DNA from: Polaribacter sp. Hel1_85
Lineage (GTDB): Bacteria; Bacteroidota; Bacteroidia; Flavobacteriales; Flavobacteriaceae
Direction of reading: 5' to 3'
Assembly: GCF_000766795.1 (NCBI RefSeq)
Contig: NZ_JPDS01000001.1
Coordinates: 563,001-627,000, forward strand
DNA length: 64,000 nt
How positions within the stretch are numbered: the stretch's first letter is position 1; the number at the start of each line of letters is the position of its first letter. The notes beneath the pieces were generated by a model. That model had not been told where the DNA came from. It made no database searches and worked only from the letters and a program-made list of their open reading frames with translations. The position numbers and the translations under genes were made by a program. This document shows, one piece after another, positions 34,718-44,103 of the stretch.

Positions 34718-34860
34718 AGCAAACAAGTTTAGCCCAGGTTGAACGGTATGTTTGAGCTCTTTTTTAGTGTCGGTTCGAGTGAATTTTTGAAGAATGAACA
34801 AATTTGTATCGAGAACAAACTAAAACAAGCGAGTAGTGAAAGCTGGAAATAGCTTCTAAT
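34718..34860 (-). repeat. 3'-end dispersed repeat, copy 2
   Basis: Pairs with 27998-28175 (see shared segments there). Again it ends about five bases beyond the stop codon of a minus-strand gene. Confidence 0.75.
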
Positions 34861-34864
34861 AAAA

Positions 34865-36724
34865 CTACTCTTTCAAGCATTTTTCAATCATATTACTTTC
34901 TAAAGTAACTTTTGGAACTTTAAAATTGAAATATTCATGCAACGGAATTTCAAAGCCTTTGTGATTTAAGTAGTTGTTTAAAGCTATATTTAAACCTTCG
35001 CTATATAAATGATGCTCTGCTCCTGTTGGATCTTCGTGATACAAATCGTTTTCTGCAAATCCTTTAAATTCTGGACCAATAATTTTAATTTGAAATTCAT
35101 CTGGATTTTTACCTACAGGACTATGACTTGTACACGCAAATTGATGCCAAAAAGCAGAATGAATACAATTGTTCTGAAACAACTGACGTACAACTTCTAA
35201 AGAATCGATGGTTTCTTGCGTTGTTTCTGTTGGAAAACCAAACATTAAATACGCATGCGTCATAATATTTTCGTCAGCAAAAGCTTTGGTAACTCTAGCA
35301 ACTTGACCAATATCTACTCCTTTTTTCATTTTATCTAACAATCTGTCAGACGCAACTTCTAAACCTCCTGTTACTGCAATACAACCAGATTTTGATAATA
35401 AGGTACACAATTCTGCATTAAAGGTTTTTTCGAAACGAATGTTTGTCCACCAAGTAATGTACACTTTACGTTCTAGCAACTTATTTGCCAATGCTCTTAG
35501 CATTTTAGGTGGCGCCGCTTCATCTACAAAATGAAAACCTGTAATACTGGTTTCTGATATTATTTTTTCAATTTTATCAACCAAATCATCTGCAGTGGTA
35601 TTTTGGTAATTGCTGATATAATCTAGGGTAACATCACAAAAAGAACATTTTTTCCAATAACAACCGTGTGAAATTGTGAGTTTGTTCCACTTTCCATCAG
35701 ACCACATTCTGTGCATCGGATTCATTACATCTAAAAATGACAAATACTTTGCTGTTGGCAAACCAATATAACTTGGCGCGGGTAAGTTTTTATGATGAAA
35801 AATTGTGTTGGGTATTTTATTTACATATACAACTTCGTTATTTTTACAGATATACGTTCTTTCTAGTTGCTCCTCGCCTATTTTACCGTCTAAAAATTCG
35901 GTAATTCTTAGCAACGGACCTTCGCCGTCATCTAAGGTGATAAAATCTACAAAATCGAAAATTCGAACATCAGATAAACGCCTTAATTCTGTATTGCAAT
36001 AACCACCACCAAAACCAATTTTTATGTTTGGATATTCTTGCTTTATAAATTGCGCACATCTTAATGCTGAAAATAAATTACCAGGAAAAGGAATTGTAAA
36101 ACAGATTAAATCATAACTATCTTGTTGTAATTGCTCATTTAACAAATACAACATTTCATCTTCTATTAACGTAGTTTCATATTGCAAACATTCGTCTAAT
36201 TCATCAAAACTAGAAGCAGCTCTACCAATTTGTTCTGCATAACGCGTAAAAGAGAAAAACTCATCTACATTGGCATTTATAAAATCGCCCAATTCTTCTA
36301 CAAACAACGTTGCAATGTGTTTGGCTTTGTCTAAGATTCCTAATTTTCCAAACTCTGTACTTAAATCTTTGTCTAGTTTTATACGTCTGTGTCCGTGTGG
36401 TAAATAATCTTTATGTACAATTTGATACGCTGCCGTAACTTCTTGTACACGCAAATAATTCATAACAGAATCTACTTTATTTATGTACTCTTCCTTTTGT
36501 TGATACACCAACGCATATTCTTTATTACCAAGCATTTCTGCTTGTTTAAAAATAGCATCTATAAATTCTTTGGTAAACACTGCAGAAAACAATTCGATAC
36601 TTAAATCTAATTGTGTTGCTTGTACATTTTTAGATTCTAAAAAACCTTTTAAATAAGCAGTTGCAGGATACGCAGTATTTAATTGCGTAAAAGGAGGTGT
36701 TATTAAAAGCGTGTTTATAGACAT
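34865..36724 (-). CDS. B12-binding-domain radical SAM protein
   Basis: 619 residues from the ATG at 36724 (MSINTLLITPPFTQLNTAYP). An upstream in-frame TTG at 36745 lies inside the promoter box, so it is rejected. Order: Rossmann-like B12-binding region (about 1-300, with FGGGYCNTELRRL), then radical SAM core with the cluster motif CYWKKCSFC (C-x3-K-x-C-x2-C form, C at about 358-366) and GFHFVDEAAPP. Such enzymes use cobalamin and a 4Fe-4S cluster for methylations or rearrangements. The substrate is unknown. A dispersed repeat follows its stop. Confidence 0.88.
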   Translation of the reverse strand: MSINTLLITPPFTQLNTAYPATAYLKGFLESKNVQATQLDLSIELFSAVFTKEFIDAIFKQAEMLGNKEYALVYQQKEEYINKVDSVMNYLRVQEVTAAYQIVHKDYLPHGHRRIKLDKDLSTEFGKLGILDKAKHIATLFVEELGDFINANVDEFFSFTRYAEQIGRAASSFDELDECLQYETTLIEDEMLYLLNEQLQQDSYDLICFTIPFPGNLFSALRCAQFIKQEYPNIKIGFGGGYCNTELRRLSDVRIFDFVDFITLDDGEGPLLRITEFLDGKIGEEQLERTYICKNNEVVYVNKIPNTIFHHKNLPAPSYIGLPTAKYLSFLDVMNPMHRMWSDGKWNKLTISHGCYWKKCSFCDVTLDYISNYQNTTADDLVDKIEKIISETSITGFHFVDEAAPPKMLRALANKLLERKVYITWWTNIRFEKTFNAELCTLLSKSGCIAVTGGLEVASDRLLDKMKKGVDIGQVARVTKAFADENIMTHAYLMFGFPTETTQETIDSLEVVRQLFQNNCIHSAFWHQFACTSHSPVGKNPDEFQIKIIGPEFKGFAENDLYHEDPTGAEHHLYSEGLNIALNNYLNHKGFEIPLHEYFNFKVPKVTLESNMIEKCLKE

Positions 36725-36742
36725 AAATGAACTGTAAAAGTG

Positions 36743-36750
36743 CAAAGATA
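36743..36750 (-). promoter_or_regulatory. -7 promoter box that fixes the radical SAM start
   Basis: On the minus strand TATCTTTG, exact TAnnTTTG, 18 bases before the ATG at 36724 and overlapping the alternative TTG start. Confidence 0.65.
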
Positions 36751-36834
36751 CTATCTCATTTAAGAATAATACTTAAAATTGTATTTGCTTTTTTAGAATT
36801 CTATTTTTTAAATAAAAAAAGGGTATTTCTACTT

Positions 36835-36898
36835 GCTTCATTTTTAGTCGTAAATACTAAATTTACTACTTACAGAATTACAACTATAAAATGAAGCA
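36835..36898. promoter_or_regulatory. Long inverted repeat upstream of the methyltransferase gene
   Basis: GCTTCATTTT (36835-36844) pairs with AAAATGAAGC (36889-36898), a perfect 10-bp pair around a 44-base loop, 34 bases before the ATG at 36933. Could be a 5'-leader structure or operator. Confidence 0.5.
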
Positions 36899-36932
36899 TA
36901 ACTTGATAAATACTTCAAAATAAATTACAATA

Positions 36933-37931
36933 ATGATTGAAAACAAGGTAATAAATATAATTCAAAAATTAATTTCTGACATATTAGACAATTCTATTAC
37001 TCATTTAGAAGCTGAAAAAAATTTAAATGAAATTCATGCACACTTTAAGGAAATTACTAAAATTACGGGCTATGACTTTTCTATAGAAAATATGGCTGCA
37101 ATACCTGCTGCAAAAGGAAAAGCATTAGGTTTAAATTTTGCTGCACAATGTTTATTAGATTACAAAAGAACTGTTAAATTTTTAAGAGCAATTGCAACTG
37201 TTATCTTAGAAAAGCAAAAAATACAGCCCAATACATTAATTAAGGTATTTTATGCAGGTTGTGGGCCTTATGCAACACTTTTTACCTTAGTTGCTCCTTA
37301 TTTTAAACCCGAAGAAGTACAATTTTCTTTATTAGAAATTAATAAAAACGCTGTAATTTCTGCCAAAAAATTAATTGATTCACTTGATTTAAATGAACAT
37401 ATTAAAGATTTTTATACTGCAGATGCTATTACCTTTAAAGTACCTGAGGCTGACACATTTGATATTCTTATTAGCGAAACTCTAGATGCTTTGTTGTATA
37501 GAGAATGCTACGTACCAATTCTAATTAATTTATTACCACAATTTAAAAAAGACATTGTATTAATACCTCAAAATGTAATTTTAAACATGTCTTTTGTTTC
37601 TGAAACAAAAAATGAAGAGGTTTCTAAAGAATGTGATCTTGGTAGTCTTTTTAATGTGCGAGATGCCATTTCAGGAATTGAAAACTCAAAAGGTATTCCT
37701 TCCCAATTACCAGTGTTTAAAATGAATTTACCTTCTTTAAATATGGGTTTTTATGACACATTTTTATTAGATACTAAAGTTCATATTTACAATGATATTT
37801 GGCTGACTAGAAATGAATCTTCTTTAACTATAGCCCATAATTTTAAACTAGAAAAACCTTTTAAAAATAGTGCTGCTATTTTTACTTATTTTATGGAACC
37901 TGAAATAGAACTGAAAATTAAGTTTGAATAA
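36933..37931 (+). CDS. SAM-dependent methyltransferase with PRMT-like double-E loop
   Basis: 332 residues. An N-terminal helical domain (about 1-95) precedes a class I methyltransferase fold: motif I VFYAGCGP (105-112), acidic ribose-binding E135 in LLEIN, and the segment SETLDALLYRE (181-191), whose two Glu (E182, E191) are nine residues apart as in the double-E loop of protein arginine methyltransferases. A beta-barrel-like C-terminal region (about 205-332) follows, also a PRMT feature. A protein or small guanidino substrate is possible; none is known. Bacterial PRMT-like proteins are uncommon. Its neighbours do not indicate a pathway. Confidence 0.75.
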   Translation: MIENKVINIIQKLISDILDNSITHLEAEKNLNEIHAHFKEITKITGYDFSIENMAAIPAAKGKALGLNFAAQCLLDYKRTVKFLRAIATVILEKQKIQPNTLIKVFYAGCGPYATLFTLVAPYFKPEEVQFSLLEINKNAVISAKKLIDSLDLNEHIKDFYTADAITFKVPEADTFDILISETLDALLYRECYVPILINLLPQFKKDIVLIPQNVILNMSFVSETKNEEVSKECDLGSLFNVRDAISGIENSKGIPSQLPVFKMNLPSLNMGFYDTFLLDTKVHIYNDIWLTRNESSLTIAHNFKLEKPFKNSAAIFTYFMEPEIELKIKFE

Positions 37932-38092
37932 AAGGTTTATAGACAGTAAAGTAATTAAAATGGTTTTTTAAGAAAAAAAACTTTAAAATGGGGTTTATCC
38001 TATTGATTTTTTCACTCAAAAAAACTAATTTAGCTAACTTCTAATATAAAACATTGAAACGATTTAATATCAGAATAATTACCACAAATTTG

Positions 38093-39214
38093 ATGAAACA
38101 CCGTAAATACATAATAACTTTTGGAATTTTATTTTCATTAATTTCTAATACCTGCAACGCTCAAGAAATTGAAAACAAATTTCAACACCTTTTGGATTCT
38201 ACATATCAAGCAAATCGAGATGCTATTGGTATTATGATTCACGTTGAGTCGCCAAATAAAAATATATCTTGGACTTCTGCTGTTGGCTATTCTAATAAAA
38301 ATACAAAAGAGAAAATTAACAAAGACCAACCTTTACTTATTGCAAGCAATACTAAAACCTACGTATCTGCAACAATATTAAAATTAGTTGAAAATGGACA
38401 CATTGAATTAGACCAACCTATAAAAAGACTTTTACATAAAAAGACAAAAAAACTATTAAATAAAAATGGCTACGACTTAAACAAAATAACCATTAAACAT
38501 TTGCTCTCACATACATCTGGAATTACAGATTATGTGAATAACAACTATTTTGAATTTGTAGATAAAAATCCTAATTATAAATGGACAAGAGATGAGCAAA
38601 TCGAACTTGCAATGCAAATAGCAAACCCCATTCAAGCAGGAAAAACGTTTGCTTATGGAGATATTAATTACCTCTTATTATCTGAAATTATAGAAAGCAC
38701 AACAGGAAAACCATTTTATATTTCAATACGTGAATTATTAGATTTTAAAGGGCATCATTTAAATACAACTTGGTTTATTGACTTAGAAGATAAACCTTTA
38801 CATTCTTTACCACTCGCACATCAATATGCTGATATATATGATTGGGATTCATATAACTTAAATCCTTCTTGGGATTTATATGGTGGTGGCGGTTTAGCAT
38901 CAAATACTAAAGATTTGGCTTTGTTTTTTCAATTACTATTTGAAGGAAAAATAATAAAGGATGTAAATATTCTGTCAAAGATATATTCGTATGTAATACC
39001 AAAGGAGCAATCAAAAAATTATTGTCTTGGTTTATACAATTTCCCCTCATTTTTTGGGAATAAGGCTTTTTATCACGGAGGTTGGTGGGGAACAGACGTT
39101 ATTTATCTTCCTGAATTAAACACAACAATTTCTGTGTTAACATTATTAAAGGAAAGACGCGGACTTAACGCAGAAATTAGTCGCGAAATCATAAAAATAT
39201 TAAATCATAAATGA
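38093..39214 (+). CDS. Secreted serine hydrolase of the class C beta-lactamase family
   Basis: 373 residues from the ATG at 38093 (MKHRKYIITFG; cleavage after CNA), chosen over a TTG 39 bases upstream that lengthens the signal. The active-site motif S-x-x-K is SNTK (in LLIASNTKTYVSA); the second motif is the Tyr in FAYGDINYLLL. Third-motif region GGWWGTD is near the C-terminus. Members act as D-Ala-D-Ala peptidases, esterases or beta-lactamases. Its stop overlaps the next start (ATGA), so it is coupled to a lipoprotein hydrolase gene. Confidence 0.85.
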   Translation: MKHRKYIITFGILFSLISNTCNAQEIENKFQHLLDSTYQANRDAIGIMIHVESPNKNISWTSAVGYSNKNTKEKINKDQPLLIASNTKTYVSATILKLVENGHIELDQPIKRLLHKKTKKLLNKNGYDLNKITIKHLLSHTSGITDYVNNNYFEFVDKNPNYKWTRDEQIELAMQIANPIQAGKTFAYGDINYLLLSEIIESTTGKPFYISIRELLDFKGHHLNTTWFIDLEDKPLHSLPLAHQYADIYDWDSYNLNPSWDLYGGGGLASNTKDLALFFQLLFEGKIIKDVNILSKIYSYVIPKEQSKNYCLGLYNFPSFFGNKAFYHGGWWGTDVIYLPELNTTISVLTLLKERRGLNAEISREIIKILNHK

Positions 39215-40119
39215 AAAAACTATTATTTCTTGCACTCATATTACTAATTGGCTGTAAAAATGAATCGAAAAAACCATCAGACAAAAAAAAGGAAATCACG
39301 AATGTTGTAAATGAGAATTACGAACTTGTTAAGGCAAATAACTCAAAAGCTCTATTAATTATTTTTCCTGGAGGTGGCTCAACTTCAAAAGAAACAAAAC
39401 GAGACTTTAAAATTATTGACAAGGCTACAGAAAAAGGAATAACCGTCCTTCTAATGAATTTTGGTAGAAAGCTATGGATTGAAAATGAAGATTCACAAGA
39501 GTTGTCAAAACTAATAATCAAGGCAGTTGAAGAAAATAATTTAAGCACAAATAATGTTTTTATTGGTGGTATGTCAATTGGAGGAACGGTTGCATTAACT
39601 CTTTCAGATTATTTACACAAAACCAATTCAGCTTTAAAACCCAAAGGTGTATTTATAGTTGATTCACCCATTGACCTTTTCGCACTTTATGAAAGTTCTC
39701 AAAAAGATGTATTGAGAAAAAACTTTTCAGAAGAACGTCTTGCAGAACCAAAGTGGATAATCAATTATTTTGAAGAAGAATTTGGAGGAAAAAATTCTTT
39801 ACTTACTAATATCCAAAAAGTATCGCCACTTACAATAACAACAAAAAATGTAAACAATATAAAAAATCTGAAAAACGAAAAATTACGTTTCTATACAGAA
39901 CCCGATACTTTATGGTGGAAAGAAAATAGACAAACCGATTTTGAAAGCACAAATGCCTATACTATTCAAAAAACAAAAGAGTTATTGACTGATAATAATT
40001 GGGATTATGTAGAGTTAATTCAAACAAAAGATAAAGGTTTCCAAAATGATGGAGAAAGGAATCCTCACAGTTGGTCAATAGTTGATATTGATGATTTAAT
40101 AAATTGGGTTTTGGAATAA
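39211..40119 (+). CDS. Alpha/beta-hydrolase-like lipoprotein
   Basis: 302 residues. Lipobox LIGC at about residues 12-15. The nucleophile elbow is GMSIGG (about 115-120, Ser117), with a likely Asp in VDSPID and His in NPHSW near the end, forming a full catalytic triad. The oxyanion segment is FPGGGS. It is likely a periplasmic esterase or peptidase working with the preceding beta-lactamase-fold enzyme. Substrate unknown. A folded repeat follows directly. Confidence 0.8.
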   Translation: MKKLLFLALILLIGCKNESKKPSDKKKEITNVVNENYELVKANNSKALLIIFPGGGSTSKETKRDFKIIDKATEKGITVLLMNFGRKLWIENEDSQELSKLIIKAVEENNLSTNNVFIGGMSIGGTVALTLSDYLHKTNSALKPKGVFIVDSPIDLFALYESSQKDVLRKNFSEERLAEPKWIINYFEEEFGGKNSLLTNIQKVSPLTITTKNVNNIKNLKNEKLRFYTEPDTLWWKENRQTDFESTNAYTIQKTKELLTDNNWDYVELIQTKDKGFQNDGERNPHSWSIVDIDDLINWVLE

Positions 40120-40270
40120 GTTACCGAAGAAAAACGTGTGGCAACAACGTGTATAACTAATTGCTTGGGTCTGTGTGTACTCGGAAAATCCTGCGAATTT
40201 TCCTAAGGTTCGGTTTCCTTTTGCTAAATTAGTTGCGCGAGACTCGCAACTAACCATACACAAACTGCTA
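40120..40270. repeat. Structured intergenic repeat after the hydrolase pair
   Basis: Contains a 9-bp perfect stem TTAGTTGCG / CGCAACTAA (40229-40253), a 7-bp stem GGAAAAT / ATTTTCC (40183-40203) and outer pairing GTGTAT (40149-40154) / ATACAC (40256-40261). It resembles foldable elements common in Flavobacteriia intergenic DNA. A recombination-site role is possible but unproven. Confidence 0.55.
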
Positions 40271-40355
40271 ATATTTAAAACAACTTTGGTCACTCAAAAA
40301 AGTATTCTCTAGCAGATTTAAAACATATATGTGTTTATTTTTTAAGTACCGTTTA

Positions 40356-40535
40356 TTATCCTCCTTGTAATTTATCGGCTCCATCTAATAAACCTTCTAA
40401 TTCATGAGGTTTGTGTATTAAAACAGGAATATGTTGTGGACAAATATAAAATTCACTTTCCTGATAATAGAATTTTGTTACTGGTGTTTCTGTAGAAGAT
40501 TTTTTACAAACCAAGCATGATTTTGTGTTACTCAT
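40356..40535 (-). CDS. Small zinc-ribbon-like protein (59 residues)
   Basis: Short gene of 59 codons plus stop. It has CLVC (7-10) and CPQH (32-35), a plausible four-ligand zinc site, followed by HIPVLIHKPHELEGLLDG. No signal peptide. Both codon use and the paired Cys/His pattern support it being real. It faces the same way as the M1 aminopeptidase but is separated from its start by more than 2.6 kb of that gene, and lies past its end by about 170 bases. Function unknown. Confidence 0.75.
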   Translation of the reverse strand: MSNTKSCLVCKKSSTETPVTKFYYQESEFYICPQHIPVLIHKPHELEGLLDGADKLQGG

Positions 40536-40707
40536 AAGTAAGTTATTTTATAATGATGATAAAAATAAACGAACCATTTATAGTAAAAACTAATAAAAAT
40601 CATAATTCAGTTTTTTAATTTCTCAATAAAAAATAAATTATACTGATATATCTTTATATATCTGTAAAGAAAAAAATGTTAATCTACCAAAACACTTCAG
40701 ATTATTT

Positions 40708-43164
40708 TTAAAGTAACTTCGCCATAGCTTCTTTTATAATAGCAGTATTTCTAACTTTATTAGGCGTGTTTTTCGTTTTTTGATCTTGTACCATTCTTCG
40801 CATTAAGTTAATCACTACTTTATCAAAATTAAAAGATTTGTATTGATTTCCTTTTACAACCATATCATCTACTAAATTCTGAATTGCTTCTGCATTATTA
40901 CTTTCAGAAATTTGTTTAAATGCTTTTTGATAAATTGCTTTTGTAGCATCATCACCAGTTAAAAACATACCAGACAAGACACTTTTTGCAATAAAAGGCA
41001 ATTCTTTTTCGTCTTTTTCTTCAATATATATACGCGTTAAAGGTGTTGCTAATATTTTTCTAATTGCATCTGGTAATTCTCTAGATTTGGTAATTGCTAA
41101 CTGTTTATCTACATAATACATAGCAACTAAGGCTTTACCTATCACAGAATACGATTTACTTTCTAATCCTTTTGCAAATATTGTTGTTAACTCAGGGTCT
41201 GTTAATTTTCCTAAAGTTTCAATTGCGGTTGCTTGTACCAATGTTTTTTCATCAGTATTTGCAATTTGCATTATTTTTTGAATCGCATATTTCTTAGAGA
41301 ACTTATTAATTAAATCTATCTTTTGTAAAGCTAAAATTCTAATTTTATAAGAAGGATCACTCATTGCATTAGCAATTGCATTAAAAGCATTTTTTTCTTC
41401 TTGTTTTTTTGCTACTTCTAACAATGCTTCTCTTCTGTGTGCAAAATTTTCTGCGTTTTTTAATTGAAAAATATAATCACTCAATACTTTATTTTCTGAA
41501 ATTTCACACAATAAAACCCCATCTGCATTTACTTGAATCAAGGTTGGTTGTTTTGTATAAGGAAATGTAAAAGAAGCATCATTACCATCTACAAAAACAT
41601 TGTGTCTATTTCTTTTTCCATCTTCATAAATATCAATTGCCAAAGGAAATTTAAACTCCGTAACATTTAATTGTAAAAGATTTACCGTTACTTTTTTCTG
41701 AATGGTATTGTAATCGTAAGAAACATCAATTTTTGGATGTCCTGCATTATAATACCATTGATTAAAGAACCAATTTAAGTCTTTACCTGTGATTCTTTCG
41801 AAGATTAAACGCAATTGATGTACTTCTGCCGCTTTGTATTTATTTTCTGTTAAATAGGTTTTTAATCCTAAGAAAAAAGCTTCATCACCTAAATAATTTC
41901 GTAACATGTGTAAAATAGCGCCCCCTTTATTATAGCTAACTAAATCGAACATATCTTCTTTGTCATCATAATTAAAACGTACCAAATGTTTATCGCTACT
42001 TTGTCCGTTTTTATACGCTTCATTATTTTCAAATAAGTGCATATCTGCATCTAATTTTCCATATTTATGCTCTCTCCATAAATATTCGCTATAATTTGCA
42101 AAAGATTCATTTAAAGTTAAATTAGACCAACTTTCTGAAGTTACTAAATCTCCAAACCAATGATGAAACAATTCATGTGCAATGGTGTTTTCTTGTACAT
42201 TTTCATCAATTAATTGACCAGGAGTTTGATATGCTTGTTCTCCATGAATTACAGCGGTTGTGTTTTCCATGGCGCCAGAAACATAATCTCTACCTACAAT
42301 CTGATGGTATTTATTCCAAGGATATTCTACTCCTAATCTTTCAGAAAAGAAGCCCATCATTTCTGGTGTTAAGCCAAAAATAGCTTTTGCATAAGGTGCA
42401 TATTCCTTTTCTACATAATAGTTTACAGGAATATTTTTATAAAAATCTTTAATAATCTCATACTCTCCTACTCCCATAAAAAACAAATATGGAGCATGTT
42501 TTTGATCCATTTTCCAATAATCGGTTCTGTTGGTTCCGTTCTTAGTTTGACTGACTAATTTTCCGTTAGAAAGTGTTACAAATCTATCTGGAACAGTCAT
42601 GTAAATTTCTTGCGTTGTTTTTTGATTCGGACTATCAATCGTTGGAAACCAGCAACTGCTTGCTTCAGTTTCACCTTGTGTCCAGATTTGAGTTGGTTTG
42701 TTTTTATCAAAACCATCTGCATTTATAAAATACAAGCCTTTGGCATCTGTAATTGCAACAGATCCTTTTTGCCTTACTTTTTCTGGACGTGCAGTGTATT
42801 TTATATATACCATAAACTCTTCGTCCTTTTTATATTTTTTTGGTAAATCAATAATGATTTTAAAATCATCATAATTATAATCTAGTTTTTCATTATTTAA
42901 AGAAACTTGATGAATAATCATTGCTTTTGCATCTAACGTAAATTTGTTAGTTGCATAAAAATGAGGTTTTGCAGTTACCCAGGCTTCACCATTTAATTGT
43001 TTCTTAGCAAAATTAAAATTGACTTTTAATTTTGTATGTACTAAATCATGAATTTTATCTCTTTCTGGTTTGTAGGTAGTATAAGTTTGAGAAAAGTTTA
43101 CAAAACTTATTAGCAATAAAACAATAAGGAGCATTTTTTTAATCATCATAAACATCGTTTTCAT
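40708..43164 (-). CDS. M1-family aminopeptidase with C-terminal HEAT-like region
   Basis: 818 residues from the ATG at 43164; a TTG at 43173 and an ATG at 43170 are less likely. After a signal peptide (MKTMFMMIKKMLLIVLLL, cleavage near NFSQ) come the N-terminal beta domain, the GAMEN exopeptidase motif (about 297-301), the zinc motif HELFHHW (about 330-336) with the third ligand Glu in NESFANY, and a C-terminal helical-repeat domain (about 570-818). It releases N-terminal residues from peptides, probably in the periplasm. Orientation is opposite to the hydrolase pair. Confidence 0.92.
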   Translation of the reverse strand: MKTMFMMIKKMLLIVLLLISFVNFSQTYTTYKPERDKIHDLVHTKLKVNFNFAKKQLNGEAWVTAKPHFYATNKFTLDAKAMIIHQVSLNNEKLDYNYDDFKIIIDLPKKYKKDEEFMVYIKYTARPEKVRQKGSVAITDAKGLYFINADGFDKNKPTQIWTQGETEASSCWFPTIDSPNQKTTQEIYMTVPDRFVTLSNGKLVSQTKNGTNRTDYWKMDQKHAPYLFFMGVGEYEIIKDFYKNIPVNYYVEKEYAPYAKAIFGLTPEMMGFFSERLGVEYPWNKYHQIVGRDYVSGAMENTTAVIHGEQAYQTPGQLIDENVQENTIAHELFHHWFGDLVTSESWSNLTLNESFANYSEYLWREHKYGKLDADMHLFENNEAYKNGQSSDKHLVRFNYDDKEDMFDLVSYNKGGAILHMLRNYLGDEAFFLGLKTYLTENKYKAAEVHQLRLIFERITGKDLNWFFNQWYYNAGHPKIDVSYDYNTIQKKVTVNLLQLNVTEFKFPLAIDIYEDGKRNRHNVFVDGNDASFTFPYTKQPTLIQVNADGVLLCEISENKVLSDYIFQLKNAENFAHRREALLEVAKKQEEKNAFNAIANAMSDPSYKIRILALQKIDLINKFSKKYAIQKIMQIANTDEKTLVQATAIETLGKLTDPELTTIFAKGLESKSYSVIGKALVAMYYVDKQLAITKSRELPDAIRKILATPLTRIYIEEKDEKELPFIAKSVLSGMFLTGDDATKAIYQKAFKQISESNNAEAIQNLVDDMVVKGNQYKSFNFDKVVINLMRRMVQDQKTKNTPNKVRNTAIIKEAMAKLL

Positions 43165-43390
43165 AAGCATCAAAAGTAAGAAATATTAACAGTGTAGTTG
43201 TTAATGAGCAGTTAATATTAAGTAAGCAGTTTTTAGTAGGCAGTAAATCAGTAATAAAGCAGCATGAAATTGATTTTTAAATTAAATAAGAAGTAACAAC
43301 TATGTGTCTGTGTGGTCAAAATTATGATAAACTTTTTTTTATTAATGTCAACGAAATGAGTTTTTTTATCTTTTCTATTTATGATGACAA

Positions 43391-43427
43391 AAAAAAAGCT
43401 GTAACTCATAAGAGATTACAGCTTTTA
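43391..43427 (-). terminator. Terminator for the sigma/DUF4252 operon
   Basis: Stem AAAAGCTGTAA / TTACAGCTTTT (11 bp) followed on the minus strand by a T run (the A run at 43389-43397 on the plus strand). Confidence 0.88.
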
Positions 43428-43445
43428 GGTAACTATATAAAAAAT

Positions 43446-43988
43446 TTATTTTCCTTTAAAAATTGCGCTAAATTGCTCTAAACCAACATTGTCTCCGTCA
43501 ATTTTTACACTATTCATCATTTCTATAATTTTAGCAGGATTCATATCATCTCCTAATAATCTTGCAACTCCTACTCCTGCTTCTTTTCCATAACCAAAAG
43601 CAATTACTTCATCTATAGAATCTGTATCTCCTGTATAGTATAAGTTTACATGCATTCCTTTAGCCTTCATCGTCATTAAAGACTTGTAATCTTTATTATC
43701 CTTAAAAAGTTCTTTTAGTGTTGCTTTTTCAATTTCATAAGCTTTTTCATTTCCTTTAACAGGCAATGCAACTACATTTACTTTACGTATACTTTTTAAA
43801 GTAGCTTTTACTTCATCAGAAACATCATCAGATTTTAATTGTAAAAAACTTGTAGGAATATCAACAGTTATAAAGCCTGTTTTTTCTTGACTTTCTACTA
43901 AATATCCTTGTAAGGATTTTTCATTTTTACATGAAGTAATCATCAATACAAGCAATAAAAGCGAAAGTATTTTAGTTATATTTTTCAT
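43446..43988 (-). CDS. DUF4252 lipoprotein
   Basis: 180 residues with lipobox MITSC (Cys at about 20) and a DUF4252 domain. The domain contains TLKELFKDNKDYKSLMTMKAKGMHVNLYY. It is the last gene of a sigma-factor operon, 115 bases after its paralogue, from which it is separated by an inverted repeat. DUF4252 function is unknown; the operon layout (sigma, anti-sigma-like, two DUF4252) suggests an envelope-stress module. Confidence 0.85.
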   Translation of the reverse strand: MKNITKILSLLLLVLMITSCKNEKSLQGYLVESQEKTGFITVDIPTSFLQLKSDDVSDEVKATLKSIRKVNVVALPVKGNEKAYEIEKATLKELFKDNKDYKSLMTMKAKGMHVNLYYTGDTDSIDEVIAFGYGKEAGVGVARLLGDDMNPAKIIEMMNSVKIDGDNVGLEQFSAIFKGK

Positions 43989-44030
43989 TGTTTATTTTTT
44001 AGTTGATAAAAATTAAATTGCCTGTTTCCT

Positions 44031-44091
44031 TGAGCGCAGTCGAAAGGTCTTTTGTTTGTCAAAAACTTCATAAGTTCTCGACTGCGCTCGA
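44031..44091. repeat. Hairpin repeat inside the sigma operon
   Basis: Arms TGAGCGCAGTCGA (44031-44043) and TCGACTGCGCTCG (44078-44090) are inverted repeats with one mismatch. The GAGCGCAGTCGA core is a common Bacteroidota dispersed element. It could uncouple the two DUF4252 genes. Confidence 0.75.
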
Positions 44092-44103
44092 ACAGACATA
44101 TCT

